Shown: positions 21,883 to 33,056, numbered from the stretch's first letter. The stretch: 64,000 nt of DNA from Malachius bipustulatus (GCA_910589415.1 OU342637.1:35928162-35992161), one strand, 5' to 3'. Made by a program: numbers and translations. The notes: generated from the letters alone by a model not told the origin.

Positions 21883-24800
21883 ATGATATATACAAAACAA
21901 AATTGTGAAGTTCTAAATTGTAATGAAGAAGTATTCAGTAGCTGTTACAGATGCAATATTTTATTATGTTATGATCATTTTATAAAAGATGATGCTGGAT
22001 GCACTTATCATGGTCTGACTACTACCATTGACACTCAGGTGAGCCAATTTAAAGAATTAGAAACGGACATAAAATGTAGTCGAAGAAGTGATTTCCAGAA
22101 ATTACTTTGTAATATCTGTGGAAAATATTTTACACGTCTAAATTCACATGTTACAAAAGCTCACTCAAATGGAGAAATTTATGAAAGACCTAGATCCCAA
22201 AATTATAGTCAATCAAAAATCAATCAGTCAAAATCAAAGAACATAATTCAGAATGAAACTTCTTATAAAATAAAGAAAATTAATAAATCTGACAAAGAAA
22301 AATCGGATGGAATTAATATAGATAAAAACGAACAAGAAAATCAAAGAATGGAATGTAAATATTGCAATCAATTATTTTTAAATCAGAGAGGTATAAACAC
22401 TCATACACGTAAAGCACATCCTGAAATTTATAGAGAAAATTTAATAATGAAAAATGAAACAAAGAAGAAGGCCAGTTTAATCAATCAAGATTCTAGTGAA
22501 GATATAAATAGTAATTTAACTAAAAGTGATAAATTTAATTGCGAAATTACAAAATGGGTGGAATTATTCAACAATATTGATCTCACTACAGAAGAAATAT
22601 TTGGAGAAATAGTTCAGGACTTTAGTAACTTTTTAGTCACTTCGTTAGATTACCTTCCTGGTCCAAAACACCCTGCTAGAAAGTATTATGAAGCTAGAAA
22701 AAGGAACGGATTCAAAAATAATCAATCTACATTTAAAAATTCAACAAATCCACAAAGAAATTCAAAAAGAAAAAAAGAAAAACGTAAAGCAGAATACGAG
22801 TATCAAATTACTCAATATTATTACTATAATCAGAGAAGAAAAGCAGTGAGGAGGGTTTTTAATGATGGAAAAAATGAAACATGTAAAATAGAAACAAATT
22901 TAATTTATGATTTCTACAAAACCAAATTTGAAGAACCAAATAATAAGTGTAAACAATATTACCAAAAGAGAATTACAAAGGAGGAAGATGATATCAATAA
23001 TATCTCTTTTGTTCCTGTTATAGACGTTGAAGAAGTTGCTAATGCTGTTAAATTAATCAAGGTAGATACTTCCCCAGGTCCTGATAGGGTGATCATGCGA
23101 TGTATAAAGAATAATATCAGAATTATTTCGATTATTGCTAAAATTGGTACAATAATGTTACAAACTGGTTTTATTCCAAAATCATTTAGGATGGCTCGTA
23201 CTGTTTTGATTTTTAAAAAAGGTGACCCTGAAGACCTTAACAATTGGAGACCTATTTCAATATGTTCAGTTCTGAGAAGAATTATTGAGAAAGTTATCGA
23301 TAAAAAAATAAGAAACTTCATATCCATTAATGAAAATCGACGAGGATTTATGTTCTTACCCGGATGTCATATCAATAATGCTATAAATCAAAACATATTT
23401 AGAAAAGCAAAAACAAATCAAGAAGATGCCTCTTTAATATTTTTAGACTTAAAGAAAGCATACGATTCAATAGGTCATAATCATTTGGTCAAAGTAATAC
23501 GTTCTTCAGGAATACCGAATAAATTACAAAATCTTATCATTGGCTTAGAAACGAATAATGTTTCATTTATTGATCTAAATTTTAGAAAGTCTAATGCCCG
23601 TATTCACAAACGATAATTTCCTAAATAATTACGTAATCAGTTATCCCCATCTCATTCTATTGCAAAAAAACTGCATATCTCCATCTCACTCATTTAAATA
23701 ATTACGTAATTATTTAGGAAATTATCGTTTGTGAATACGGGCATAAATCTTTTAAAACTAATAAAGGTGTTTTGCAAGGAGCTCCCCTTTCGCCAATCAT
23801 ATTTAACTTATGTATTAACCACATCTTTGATGAACTCTGTGAACCTAATATTTTGTCAAATTTTGAATATAATTTATCTTTAAAAAATAATATCTCTATT
23901 ATGGGTTATGCAGACGACACTGTTCTCATTGGAAATTCTCATTACTCTGCAAATTGTCTTCTTTCAATGACCTGTTGAATGAAATAGGACTTCAAATTAA
24001 CCCTAAAAAATCATGTGCAATTGTTTTAAAAAGTGGAAATTTGACGGATCAAACTTTTATCTCATCCTCGTCAACTACGATAAATTCTATTAGACCTGAG
24101 GATAAAATTAAATACTTAGGAGTTACCTATTCTGATGGTCCTTTATTTGATCAAGATTGTCTTATTAAAAAATTTTCAAACAAATTAGAAACACTTACTA
24201 AGTCGTTTTTACTACAATGTGATCAAAAACTGAATATTTTAAGTCAATACATTACTCCGCTTACCATTTATCAATTTCAAACAACTCACTACACACAAAT
24301 TCCGAAAATTTTCTTAGAAAATCTTGATAAATATATTAGAAGTTGCGTTAAGGAAATTTTACAGCTTCCTGGTGATACTCCAAATAGTTTTTTATATAGT
24401 TCTAAAACTGTCAAGGGATTAGAAATTTTTAATTGTGGTTGGGAAGCTTTTATTCAGCAAATTAACAAATTTAAACTTCTTGAAAAATATAAAAATTATA
24501 TGTTTCTAGAAAATAAATCATATAAAGATGAAATTGATAAATGTTTGATTGCATTAAATTTAATTGATGAAAAACATAATATTATAAATACGAAATCAAA
24601 TAAACAAAACTATAGTAAACAAATAAGACAAATATTGAGAGAAAAAGAGTATATCAATTGGTGTGGTTATAAGCAAAAAGGAATAGGTGTAGTATTATAT
24701 AAAGAAGTTAAATCGGCAAATAGTTGGGTATATAAAAAGAACGGCTTAAGTAATTCCGAATGGAGAGATTGCTTAAAAATGACTTGCAATGTGACAGCAG

Positions 24801-25357
24801 TTCGAGCTGTTCCTGGACGTGGACTTAACACAAACCGTTGCAGACATTGCAACGAGTTTGAATCTCTTGGTCATGTGTTAGGTTCTTGTAAGTTTGGTGA
24901 ACTATCTCGAATAAAAAGACACAATGAAATTAGGTCTTTAATTGCAAATGAACTTCGGGAACAGAAATTTGAAGTTCATGAAGAAATTATAGGCATCTCT
25001 TCCATTGATAGTATAAGAAGAATAGATATCATTGCTATCACACGAAAAAATAATAAAGCCATCATTATAGACCCGACTATTCGCTTTGAAAATAATATCG
25101 AACAACCAGATCAAGTTGACAAAGAAAAACGTCAAATATATGAACCGACTATTCCTTATTATAAAAAGAAGTTTAATTTAAACGAAATTTCAGTGATAGG
25201 CTTATTTTTTGGATCAAGGGGTACTTTATCCAATAATTATATAAAATTCAGAAAAAAGTATAAATTATCGAAATCTTTAGATGAAAAAATAGTCACCAAA
25301 ATTTTAAAAAGTTCTGTGTATATTTTAAGGAATCATTTGTTTGGAAATAAACAATAA
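21883..25357 (+). pseudogene. R2-like non-LTR retrotransposon ORF: zinc fingers, RT, restriction-like endonuclease (interrupted)
   Basis: A single-ORF, target-primed retrotransposon of the RLE-bearing group (R2 and relatives). It would nick DNA and reverse-transcribe its RNA at the nick. From ATG 21883: an unusual N-terminal Cys/His cluster (residues 8-43); C2H2 fingers with C76/C79/H89/H94 and C158/C161/H174/H179; an RT with SPGPDRVIM, RTVLIFKKGD, motif A LIFLDLKKAYDS, motif B QGAPLSP and catalytic GYADD (about 23900). The C-terminal CRHC-x7-H-x4-C knuckle (about 24840) precedes endonuclease residues RRIDIIA and IIDPTIRFEN. Only two breaks are seen: a MITE at 23595-23743, whose excision restores the frame, and a one-base frameshift near 23950. 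Without the MITE the protein is about 1,100 residues, normal for R2. The flanks are not recognisably 28S rDNA, R2's usual target. Exact clade (R2, NeSL, R4, Hero) is undecided. Confidence 0.9.
23595..23743. mobile_element. 149-bp Harbinger-type MITE inside the R2-like ORF
   Basis: Perfect 43-bp terminal inverted repeats (23595-23637 and 23701-23743) start TGCCCGTATTCACAAACGAT. They are flanked by TAA at 23592-23594 and 23744-23746. A TWA (here TAA) 3-bp target duplication and GCCCGTATTCA-like ends fit the PIF/Harbinger superfamily. Removing the MITE and one TAA rejoins the reverse transcriptase in frame between motifs A and B, so this insertion is younger than the R2-like copy. Confidence 0.93.
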
Positions 25358-25560
25358 ATCCTTTGTTAAATTCTATGTAATTAAAAACTAGTAACGTTAT
25401 TACAATTAATTTATAAATTATTGTTAGTTATTGTTAATAATTTTAATATTTATTAAGTATGTAAATTTTTTCTTTGTTATAATTTTGTATACTGTGTCTT
25501 AATGGCAATTTAGTATTTATAACTAAACAGTTTCTTAATAAAGAATTATATATATACTGA
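25358..25560 (+). mobile_element. 3' UTR of the R2-like element
   Basis: AT-rich tail following the TAA stop at 25355-25357, with AATAAAG near 25536. The 3' boundary is not marked by a poly(A) run or visible target duplication; it may end near the TATATATACTGAG at about 25550 or continue into the inverted pair that follows. Confidence 0.5.
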
Positions 25561-25565
25561 GGGAT

Positions 25566-25709
25566 AATATAAACGTTGTACGTGTTTTGCTACTTTTAAA
25601 GTAGGTCATACTGTTGCTATGTTACTATATCAATGATTTTATTCATTTACATAAATATGTCTGAAAATGCTACTCTGTTGTAGCGAAACACGTGTAACGT
25701 TTATATATC
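25566..25709. repeat. Inverted pair of a CACGT-containing motif, hammerhead-like
   Basis: ATATAAACGTTGTACGTG at the left and its near-complement CACGTGTAACGTTTATAT at the right form arms of about 27 bp with three mismatches. The right copy contains CTGAAAATGCTAC then GTAGCGAAAC, a CTGA…stem…GAAAC arrangement reminiscent of a hammerhead ribozyme core but with changed core bases. Short direct repeats CCATCAG(C/T)AT(A/G)CAG follow at about 25708 and 25759. Confidence 0.5.
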
Positions 25710-25759
25710 CATCAGCATACAGTAGATTTTTTTTAAACATAAGTGTTTTATTTATCATC

Positions 25760-26142
25760 CATCAGTATGCAGAGATTCTACAAAGTAAGGCTTGAGAACA
25801 TAAATTTTATGGAATTGAATAAATTTTTCTCCAGTAGACAGCTGCTATATACTAATAAATAACCTTTAGGTAACCTTAAACAAGAAGCAAATAATAAAAA
25901 CGACGGAGATATTCAATTTTTTTACATGATATCTATTTCATATCTTTTTCAATTTTAAAAACTCCTCTTAGAGTTTGATAATTCCAAGGTAGCGTAAAAA
26001 ATTCCATTTTAAACTTAAGGTATCCACTGGCGTGCATATTAAAAAAAAGATATATTGCTAAATTCCCATATCCATTTTACAGCCCGTTATCAAAGGAGTT
26101 GAACGCAAAATTTCAGAAAGCCAATTTTAAAAACGGTAAAAC
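25760..26142. other. AT-rich intronic sequence, nothing recognised
   Basis: No repeat partner or coding frame was found. Confidence 0.35.
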
Positions 26143-27097
26143 TAAGGTACTGGAGGGTAATAAGGCCCACCTAAGGAATTAATTTTATTATTATGAGAAA
26201 ATAAACGTATATTCAAATATGAAAAATAAAATAAACAGTACAACTCTTTGAACATAATATATAAAAATTCTGGCAACGATAAAATAAAAACTGAACAAGT
26301 TATGTGTAATTAAAAATAAATCAGTTCTGGGCCTTACTTTCAGCAGGGGCTGAAAATAAGGCCCATTAATAAAAATGTTTCACGGTTCACATATCTTGAG
26401 CAGACAAAGATGTCTACGTCGTCTGCTGTCAATCCTACGCATTCTTCATGCACCCAAACTCTACAGACTGATGAACAGGAACGCATATCGGCCTGAAATT
26501 CTTCTTGCATAAAAAAAAAATTGATTAAAAATTACAGCGCAAAATATGGCCCAGTTCATTATTCTGATCCAGAGCTTGCGGGCCTTGTTTTCAGGAACAC
26601 TAAAATATGTTTATTTACAGCTCGTTAATGGAATTTCTTGCCAGTCTCCGAAACTATATTGAAAACTACATCTAAAAATAAGGCCCACTTGGAAATATGC
26701 TGGAAATACAGCCCGGGCCTTATTTTTCGACATCAGTTATGAATTTAATATTTCACCGCCATCGTGACCATGTCCATAACAAAACTTTTGAAGCCATGCA
26801 TTTCAAGCTTAAAACTTATAGTACTTGATTATTCAAAACATAAATATTTTTCACTAGTCCAAACAGTAAAAAATATATTTACATTTTTGGTATTTTTATA
26901 GTCCCACCGCCTAATTAATTCCAGTCATTGAAAGTAATATTTGCAGCGCGTTTTCGAAGCGTGTTCACGAATGGCACAATCACAAGCACTACAGAGTAAA
27001 ATGACCACACCTTCAAACAAACAAGTTTGTATAGTTGACGCGAAATTTGAAAGTGGGCCTTATTTTCCGATGGGCCTTATTACCCTCCTCTACCTTA
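26143..27097. mobile_element. 955-bp TIR element with many AATAAGGCCCA subterminal repeats
   Basis: The left end TAAGGTACTGGAGGGTAATA and right end (reverse complement TAAGGTAGAGGAGGGTAATA) form inverted repeats continuing into AAGGCCCA. At least seven forms of A(A)TAAGGCCCA or its complement occur inside (about 26160, 26330, 26355, 26540, 26690, 26720, 27055, 27072). Subterminal repeats of this kind usually bind transposase. A short hairpin CTTTCAGCAGGGGCTGAAA lies near 26338. No coding region or unambiguous target duplication is seen, so the superfamily is open. Confidence 0.75.
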
Positions 27098-27149
27098 TAT
27101 GTAATTGAATCGCATAAAAATACACTATTTCTGCGATTGATGCGCAAGA

Positions 27150-27640
27150 AGGTTTTTCAGTATTCCGGTCGGAACTAATGCCATAATGCTATAATTTGTA
27201 CTGAAAAGTTTCTTTATATTGAATGTGCCTATCCGTCTCTTTGGCAACCTTTTTTTTAAGATATTCTTGTCCTCGTTGAGAAGCTTTTTGAGTGGCAGTG
27301 CTCTTAAATTTGTGCTTTTAATGGCAGCGCGTTACGATCCAAGCCAAAGAAAGCGAAACTCGCCTTCCAGTCCCGTCTTGTGGAAAGATCCATAAAAAAT
27401 TTACATGTTATCCTCCAAAAAAAGTGAAATACGCTCTATGATTGGGACACTCAGATCTAAAAGATTTTTGGAAAGTATTTTTTGATTAGATGATTACAGC
27501 TCCCTCCGTACAGGTCTAGGTACTTTTGTCGGGATTTTAGCAGCTTTTACAGTGGGGGATCATTTAAAATTGATTCCAGCTTCTAATCTTTTAGTGAAAA
27601 CGAAAATCATTTTTAGACGACTTTTATCGTCAAGTAGACT
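27150..27640 (-). pseudogene. Relic of the repetitive ORF family (copy B)
   Basis: The reverse complement aligns along most of its length with 13080-13820. Shared text includes CTAATCAAAAAATACTTT, CTTCTCAACGAGGACA, CAATATAAAGAAACTTTTC and the CCGACCGGAATA end. On the minus strand it reads ATQKASQRGQEYLKKKVAKE then IQYKETFQYKL, matching copy A's KKVTKEKGSVQYKETFQYEL. Two independently decayed copies that agree at the protein level show that the family once encoded protein. It stops at about 27150, 50 bp after the neighbouring TIR element. Confidence 0.6.
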
Positions 27641-29221
27641 ACTATTTCTGCGTAAGTATTCATAGAATATTCACATGCCGTGTGAAATTAAACATGTTCT
27701 CGGTTTATAATGGCAACGAAATGAAATATTAAATCATTACATTAACCCAATTAGCACAACAAAAGCACTGACGATGATAATTATACAGAAACCGCAATTG
27801 TGACCAGGTCGAATTGAATTCTCTCATCGCCGCGGAACCTAGTAACAGTAATAACCGAAATGTTGCGGCGGAAAAGTAAAAAGGTCCGGGGATTGGAGCG
27901 ACTGACATAACGCAATCCGACGTCTATCAAGCCTGTGAACCAATCAAGTGTGAGGGGATCGATTCCATTCTGGTTCCGTGATCGAACATCAAACTAGCTG
28001 TGCTTGTCAATTAAAGCGAAAGAGATCCAGCAGCTAATCCCATTATCAGCGAGCACTAATTGTGCTTATTAGTTAAATCGATGCCGCGCGGAACGAGCTG
28101 GGACGCGATCGTGGTGTAGACTTTGCAGTGTGAGGGGATGATTTTCAACCCTTAACGTTTATACACACACGCACACGTTATTAACACATTATACCTATCG
28201 TTACCTCAAGCTCAATCAATGATCAGATTTCCTACTGCAGCAATTTGTTTCTCTATTCTCTACTTCAAGTTTCAGCGAAATTAAGACCTCAATTTAAGTT
28301 TACACTCTATGTATATGTACACTAATGACTGATTACAGACTAGTTGCAATAATGAACTACCCTTCATATACACCCTACACTTAACATCATAAGAATTGTG
28401 AGAGCTGCAGCAAATATAATACAAAACGAGACAGACTCGGCACTTAACTTTCAGGAGAGGCGGAATAAAACGCCATAGTTATGCCAGCAACGGCATAGCC
28501 AAATAAATATAAGGAAATACAACAGAAACTTAAAATAAAGCCTCTTATAGACAAACTGGAATCAATAGTAAAAAAAGCAAATTACAAATTACATCAATAA
28601 AAATTAACAATCTAAGTAGTAAAAAGGACAAAGATGAGCAAAAATGATCCATAGAATGAAATGTCTAAGAAATTTCATTATACCTAGTTACTTTTGAAGA
28701 ATTTTTGTTTTATGTCGAAAACGCTGGTGTCGAAAATATCAATAGCCGATTGAATATGTGAGCATTCGTTACACAAATTATGTATAGGTGAATGCAGCAA
28801 GATACGTGCCCGCGGAGTACGGAGCCTAAAAGTAATTATTATAACGAAATGCAAGTCAAGGCACTGTGAAGTCAAATAAGTCCAGAAGTTCCTGGCAGTT
28901 AATGCAATAGGAAATCAGTTTCATAAGAACAGAACAACGGACAAACTTCGACGTTGCTCCAGACTGATACACCCAAATTTAGCCAACAATACCTGTTGCG
29001 AGACACCAGGCTCCGGATACCGTCGATCCTGAAAGATAGAAATTTCAAGAATCTACTTGCACACTGATAGTCCCCACATGAGATGGATACCCAATCAGTG
29101 AAGCATACCTAATAATGGCCGGACCGGTGCATTGAAAATCAATATAACTGTGTCTGTACTAGTAAAGTCTCTTGAGTTTCTAATCAGAATAACCCAGAGT
29201 CTTATATTCTTTTATAAACAG
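27641..29221. other. Intronic sequence with a GC-richer non-coding block at 27810-28140
   Basis: About 27810-28140 is GC-richer than the surroundings, non-repetitive by eye and without a coding frame. It contains TAAT-core sites and GCCGCGG-type words. This is the kind of sequence often conserved as an enhancer in neuronal receptor introns, but that is inference. The rest to 29221 is AT-rich, with nothing recognised. Confidence 0.4.
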
Positions 29222-29614
29222 TCATCTCGATGTGAGGCTTGAAGGAGAATGGTGAATCGAACAGAACAGTAAGGTCACGAACTTTGCCACATTTCTGTGA
29301 AACATTGTCTCAGTATCTTCTTGTAATACGTCATTGACGAATATTATAAATAGAAGAGGCTCAAGGACGGATCCCTGTAGGACACCAAATGGGAACGTCA
29401 AAAATACGTGATCGATACCTGATATTTCTACATACTGGTGTCTATTTCTCAAATAGTCTGAAAATAAGTCGACCCTGTTCTGAGGCAACCCAAAAAAGCC
29501 CAATTTGGAAACAATCAAATCATGTGACAGGCAGTCGAAAGCTTTTGTAAATTTCGTATACCAGGTGATCCATCTTAATCTATTTTCGAAATTATTGGAT
29601 ATAGGAACCCCCAT
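29222..29614 (-). pseudogene. Non-LTR reverse transcriptase fragment
   Basis: A minus-strand open frame of 130 residues with RT motifs. FTKAFDCLSHDLIVSKL matches motif A (usually SKAFDxVxHxxLLxKL), FSDYLRNRHQYVEIS matches the 2A region, and FPFGVLQGSVLEPLLFIIF matches motif B (usually GVPQGSVLGPLLF) followed by VND. The catalytic YADD block is not recognisable downstream. Both sides are truncated, so it is a fragment of a Jockey/CR1-like element. Confidence 0.75.
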
Positions 29615-30350
29615 TTTTTATTGCGGGTTATGAATATTCAGCATGGAGAAAAACATAATTACCTCCAAATCCTCCAAGTTCTATTCAATTGCGCTTTCCA
29701 GGGCTTCCTATTCCCTATTCGATACTGAATGCAGTGGCACAATGACTTTGTCCACTGCATATTAGCACAGCGTTAACTTTCTTCTCATCAATGAAGTGTT
29801 CTCAGAAATTGTCTAAAATTGCCTCCTTGAAATTTTTGCGACTTTTCTTGGAGCTCCCATTTATCGCGTTACCCCTCAACTTGTATGGTTCATAATTATT
29901 ATTATAAATGAAAAATTATATTATACTCGTCTCTAGTCTAGAGTTTCTAAACAGTTTTCAGTCGGTGACTTTAGTCAAAATTCTCGTAGTTTTCGATGTA
30001 GATCAATTATCTTGGTAACTGGAGTAGCAATGTCATATTCCTTAAAACAATAAAAGCTTTGAGTTTAGACGAGTTCTTGCGGCGTCAGCACACTGACTGA
30101 TTTACAATTATTATATTGACAGGTACAAAATTGCACAATACACAAACTATCAGGATTTTTTGGCACGTGCGAGGCTAAGGGGTTCAAGTAACCAGATGCT
30201 AAGATTCTAGGCTAGGTTTACCTTACCCTTCTTAGGAATCCGAGCGTGGGTATAGCCTGCCCTTGGTCCATGAAGACATTTTTTTCAAAAATTAGGCGTA
30301 AATGTAAAGTTCGTCGTTTATTTACAGTTGAGCATCAATTATAAGTGTAT
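29615..30350. other. Intronic sequence, nothing recognised
   Basis: No coding family, terminal repeat or structured element was recognised. Confidence 0.35.
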
Positions 30351-31086
30351 TAGTCCATGGATAATAATAAATGGACGTTCTACGGACTTCTCTGCACCGA
30401 CGTCCTATGCACGGCCACAAAAGTACGTCGATTGGATGTCCATTTCTTGTCCATAGAGCTATTCTTGACTACTGCGCATGACGTGCTGTCGAAGCCAGGA
30501 AGAGAAAACAGAGCGCGCCATCTTCAACAATAACCACAAGTGCACGCACGCACCACCCACTCATATCTTTCACATTGCTATATGTATAGTATATTCATTC
30601 GTTGCAAACACTTTCACCATTTCCATCGGTCTCAAGACCGCTAGGGTGAAGAGGAAGATTTCTGCGTTATACAGTAGTGAGCAAAAGAAAGAAATTCGAT
30701 AAATCTTTAAATTTAGAGTTGTGAAAAATCCAAAAACGATTTACATATGGAAAATTTAACAATATTATCATAAACTAATATGTGAATAATTTTTCAATGA
30801 AAATTACCGTATTCACTACATTTTTCTTATTATTCCTAAACTCTAAATTTAAAGAGTTATCGAATTGTTTTCTTTCTTTCGTTCCTCACAAGATATTTAT
30901 TATTAAATGATTTGTGGCCATTCCATAACGAACTCTCTATGGACATTGGATAAAGGACTTCCTATGGACGTCCGATAAAAGACTTCAGTGTCCATAGTTA
31001 TGACAAATGGACACTGAACTTCCATAGGACAAAAATGAATCGCCTGTGGACCTTCATTGGTACATGAAGGGACGTCCATAGGACTA
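30351..31086. mobile_element. Possible TIR element rich in ATGGACGTCC words, with a nested MITE
   Basis: The outer ends TAGTCCATGG and (reverse complement) TAGTCCTATGGACG face each other. Both flanks contain repeated forms of ATGGAC(G/A)TCC and GTCCATAG (about 30373, 30436, 30940, 30966, 30990, 31068). The repeats lie on both sides of the MITE at 30677-30889, as expected if it was inserted into an older element. No target duplication confirms the outer ends. Confidence 0.4.
30677..30889. mobile_element. 213-bp inverted-repeat MITE
   Basis: The left arm starts GTGAGCAAAAGAAAGAAA and runs to TTTAAATTTAGAGTT. The right arm is its near-complement, starting AACTCTAAATTTAAAGAG and ending GTTCCTCAC. 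Arms are about 45 bp with a few mismatches and small gaps. No convincing target duplication is visible. Confidence 0.75.
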
Positions 31087-32431
31087 CTTTGTGATATTTT
31101 GGAGGGCACTAGCTCCTGTATTAGTTGGTTTTAATTATTGCATCGACTTTCTCATCATAAACCTTGATTTGTTCAAGGTACACAACTTTTCATGTTGTTG
31201 AGAGTAGGATCTCTCTGACCACAAATTTGAATACTTCGTGCTCATATAACTGATCGCTATGAATTGCTTCACGGTCTTCCTCATAATAGCACTAAGGTGA
31301 ACTATTATTTTTCCAAAAGATTGATGAGAACGTTTTTGTCGAACTGATAGCCAAGCCACAAACTCGTTCGAAAGCACCATAAATTCGCGCTCGAGATGCA
31401 TACAACATTTTTATACAGCTTATTACTGAAATAAACGAAAAAATGAAAACAAAAATCATAAAAATGGCGCAAGGAGATTTTTAATTTAATTCCAAGTTGA
31501 TTGTTGCTTTGTTGCTATGGAGATGAATACAGGAATTCTATACACTGCACGAAACATTTGTTGCCCTAAGTCGCGAAGTCGCTTCCGAGTAGATATAAGT
31601 AATGTGCCATTTTTCATTCGCATATTGATAAAAAAATTATTTGATATTATTACAAACATCATAACAAACAATATAAATGACATGCATTAATATGCATTCA
31701 TAATTTCGATGCAACAATGCGTGCAGTAGAACCTAATAGACTCTATTATCACCACTATGATAAATAAAAGTAACTGTATCAGCGATATACGTCTAGCGCC
31801 ATCTATGATCGAAGAGGGAAACTCTTATATAATTGATTCTTTGATTAACATCATTAGTCGCTTTACATTAGACGTTATTAGGGTTAATTTAGAGAGTCAT
31901 CCCAGTCATTATCCCAATAATTGCGAAGTTCCATTGATAAAAAAGGGGTCACCTGAAAAATGGAACCTAAATTAAAGTCATCGCTGTACAGGCGATTTCA
32001 TTGGCTGAATCGTCATAGGGATTTCAATCGTTAAGACTTAGAATTGAAAAACTCGTTTTCCTGTATTGTTTTAGAAAAGAGAAATTATAAATTAAAGATT
32101 TGTTAGGATTGAAATGCTTCTTCCTTTGGTGCAGTTACATTTCTATTCTGTTGAGGGAAAAAAGGTTTCAGTTTGTGACAAAGCATGTTCATCGTGTTCA
32201 TCATTGCATTTATATTGCATTGAAAGTAAATGTCAAAAATTACCTATGCCACGACGAATGAAAATAATGAAAATGACGACACCAATAATGGAAAACTTTT
32301 ACGTGATTGTCACGGAAATGGCTCAAAAAAATGAATAAATTAAACAATACCAATAATAATCACGTACTTAGGTATTCGTGACTGATTGGTTATATTTTAC
32401 GGGTGGTTAATCTTGGGAATGCAGTCAAACA
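31087..32431. other. Intronic sequence, nothing recognised
   Basis: Several short frames on both strands (31135-31683 minus, 31757-32338 plus) show no family resemblance and no splice-flanked structure. Confidence 0.35.
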
Positions 32432-32612
32432 AAGGGATCCGGAGATCTCTATCTATAATTACAAGCTTTCGGATTCCGCATAATCAGTAATTTTTTTTTT
32501 TGTCTTTAAGATTGTAATTATTGTTATCTTCTTTTAGAATTAGGTACTTACCTGATGAAGGATTATACGAAATCCGAAAGCTTGTAATCATAGGAATATT
32601 ATCGATCCCTTA
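32432..32612. mobile_element. 181-bp inverted-repeat element containing CTGATGA and GAAA
   Basis: Arms run from AAGGGATC through ATTACAAGCTTTCGGATT (to 32475) and back from AATCCGAAAGCTTGTAAT (32571-32588) to GATCCCTT, about 44 bp with an 18-bp perfect inner part. The right arm is preceded by CTGATGAAGGATTATACGAAA. CTGATGA and GAAA are the conserved strands of hammerhead ribozymes, but the intervening stem does not pair well. Confidence 0.65.
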
Positions 32613-33056
32613 AACATTTCCTATAGAAGTTTCAGCCACATTGATCGACAAATGATGAGTCTCTTCTACTTAAGTAAGTGAATTCGATGGTCCTTCTCGA
32701 AGGCAGGATCGCCTTATAAAGCTGGCAGGATCGCCATGTGATGAAAGGTCGCTAAGTGATGATATTGGTTGTTCGATTTCTTTAGTTGGTCAGAATCGTC
32801 ATATTGTTGAAGTTTTTGTAGGATTTTGGGTGATTTAAAGGTGTCCTAGTTTTATTTAACAATCATATTTAAATACGACTACATCGCGACTAATCTAATC
32901 AACTTATCAACTAAATCCTAGTAAAAATAATTCCATAAAATGAAAATTTATGATGATTTAAATTTATTGTGAACTAATTCTAATGAATTCTAATGAATTC
33001 TAATCATGGAAATAAGATAAATAGTAGATTTTATTTTAGGACTTCTTATCAACTAA

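Noticed and set aside
22959..23327. 122-residue minus-strand frame
   Set aside because: Shadow of the R2-like reverse transcriptase on the opposite strand.
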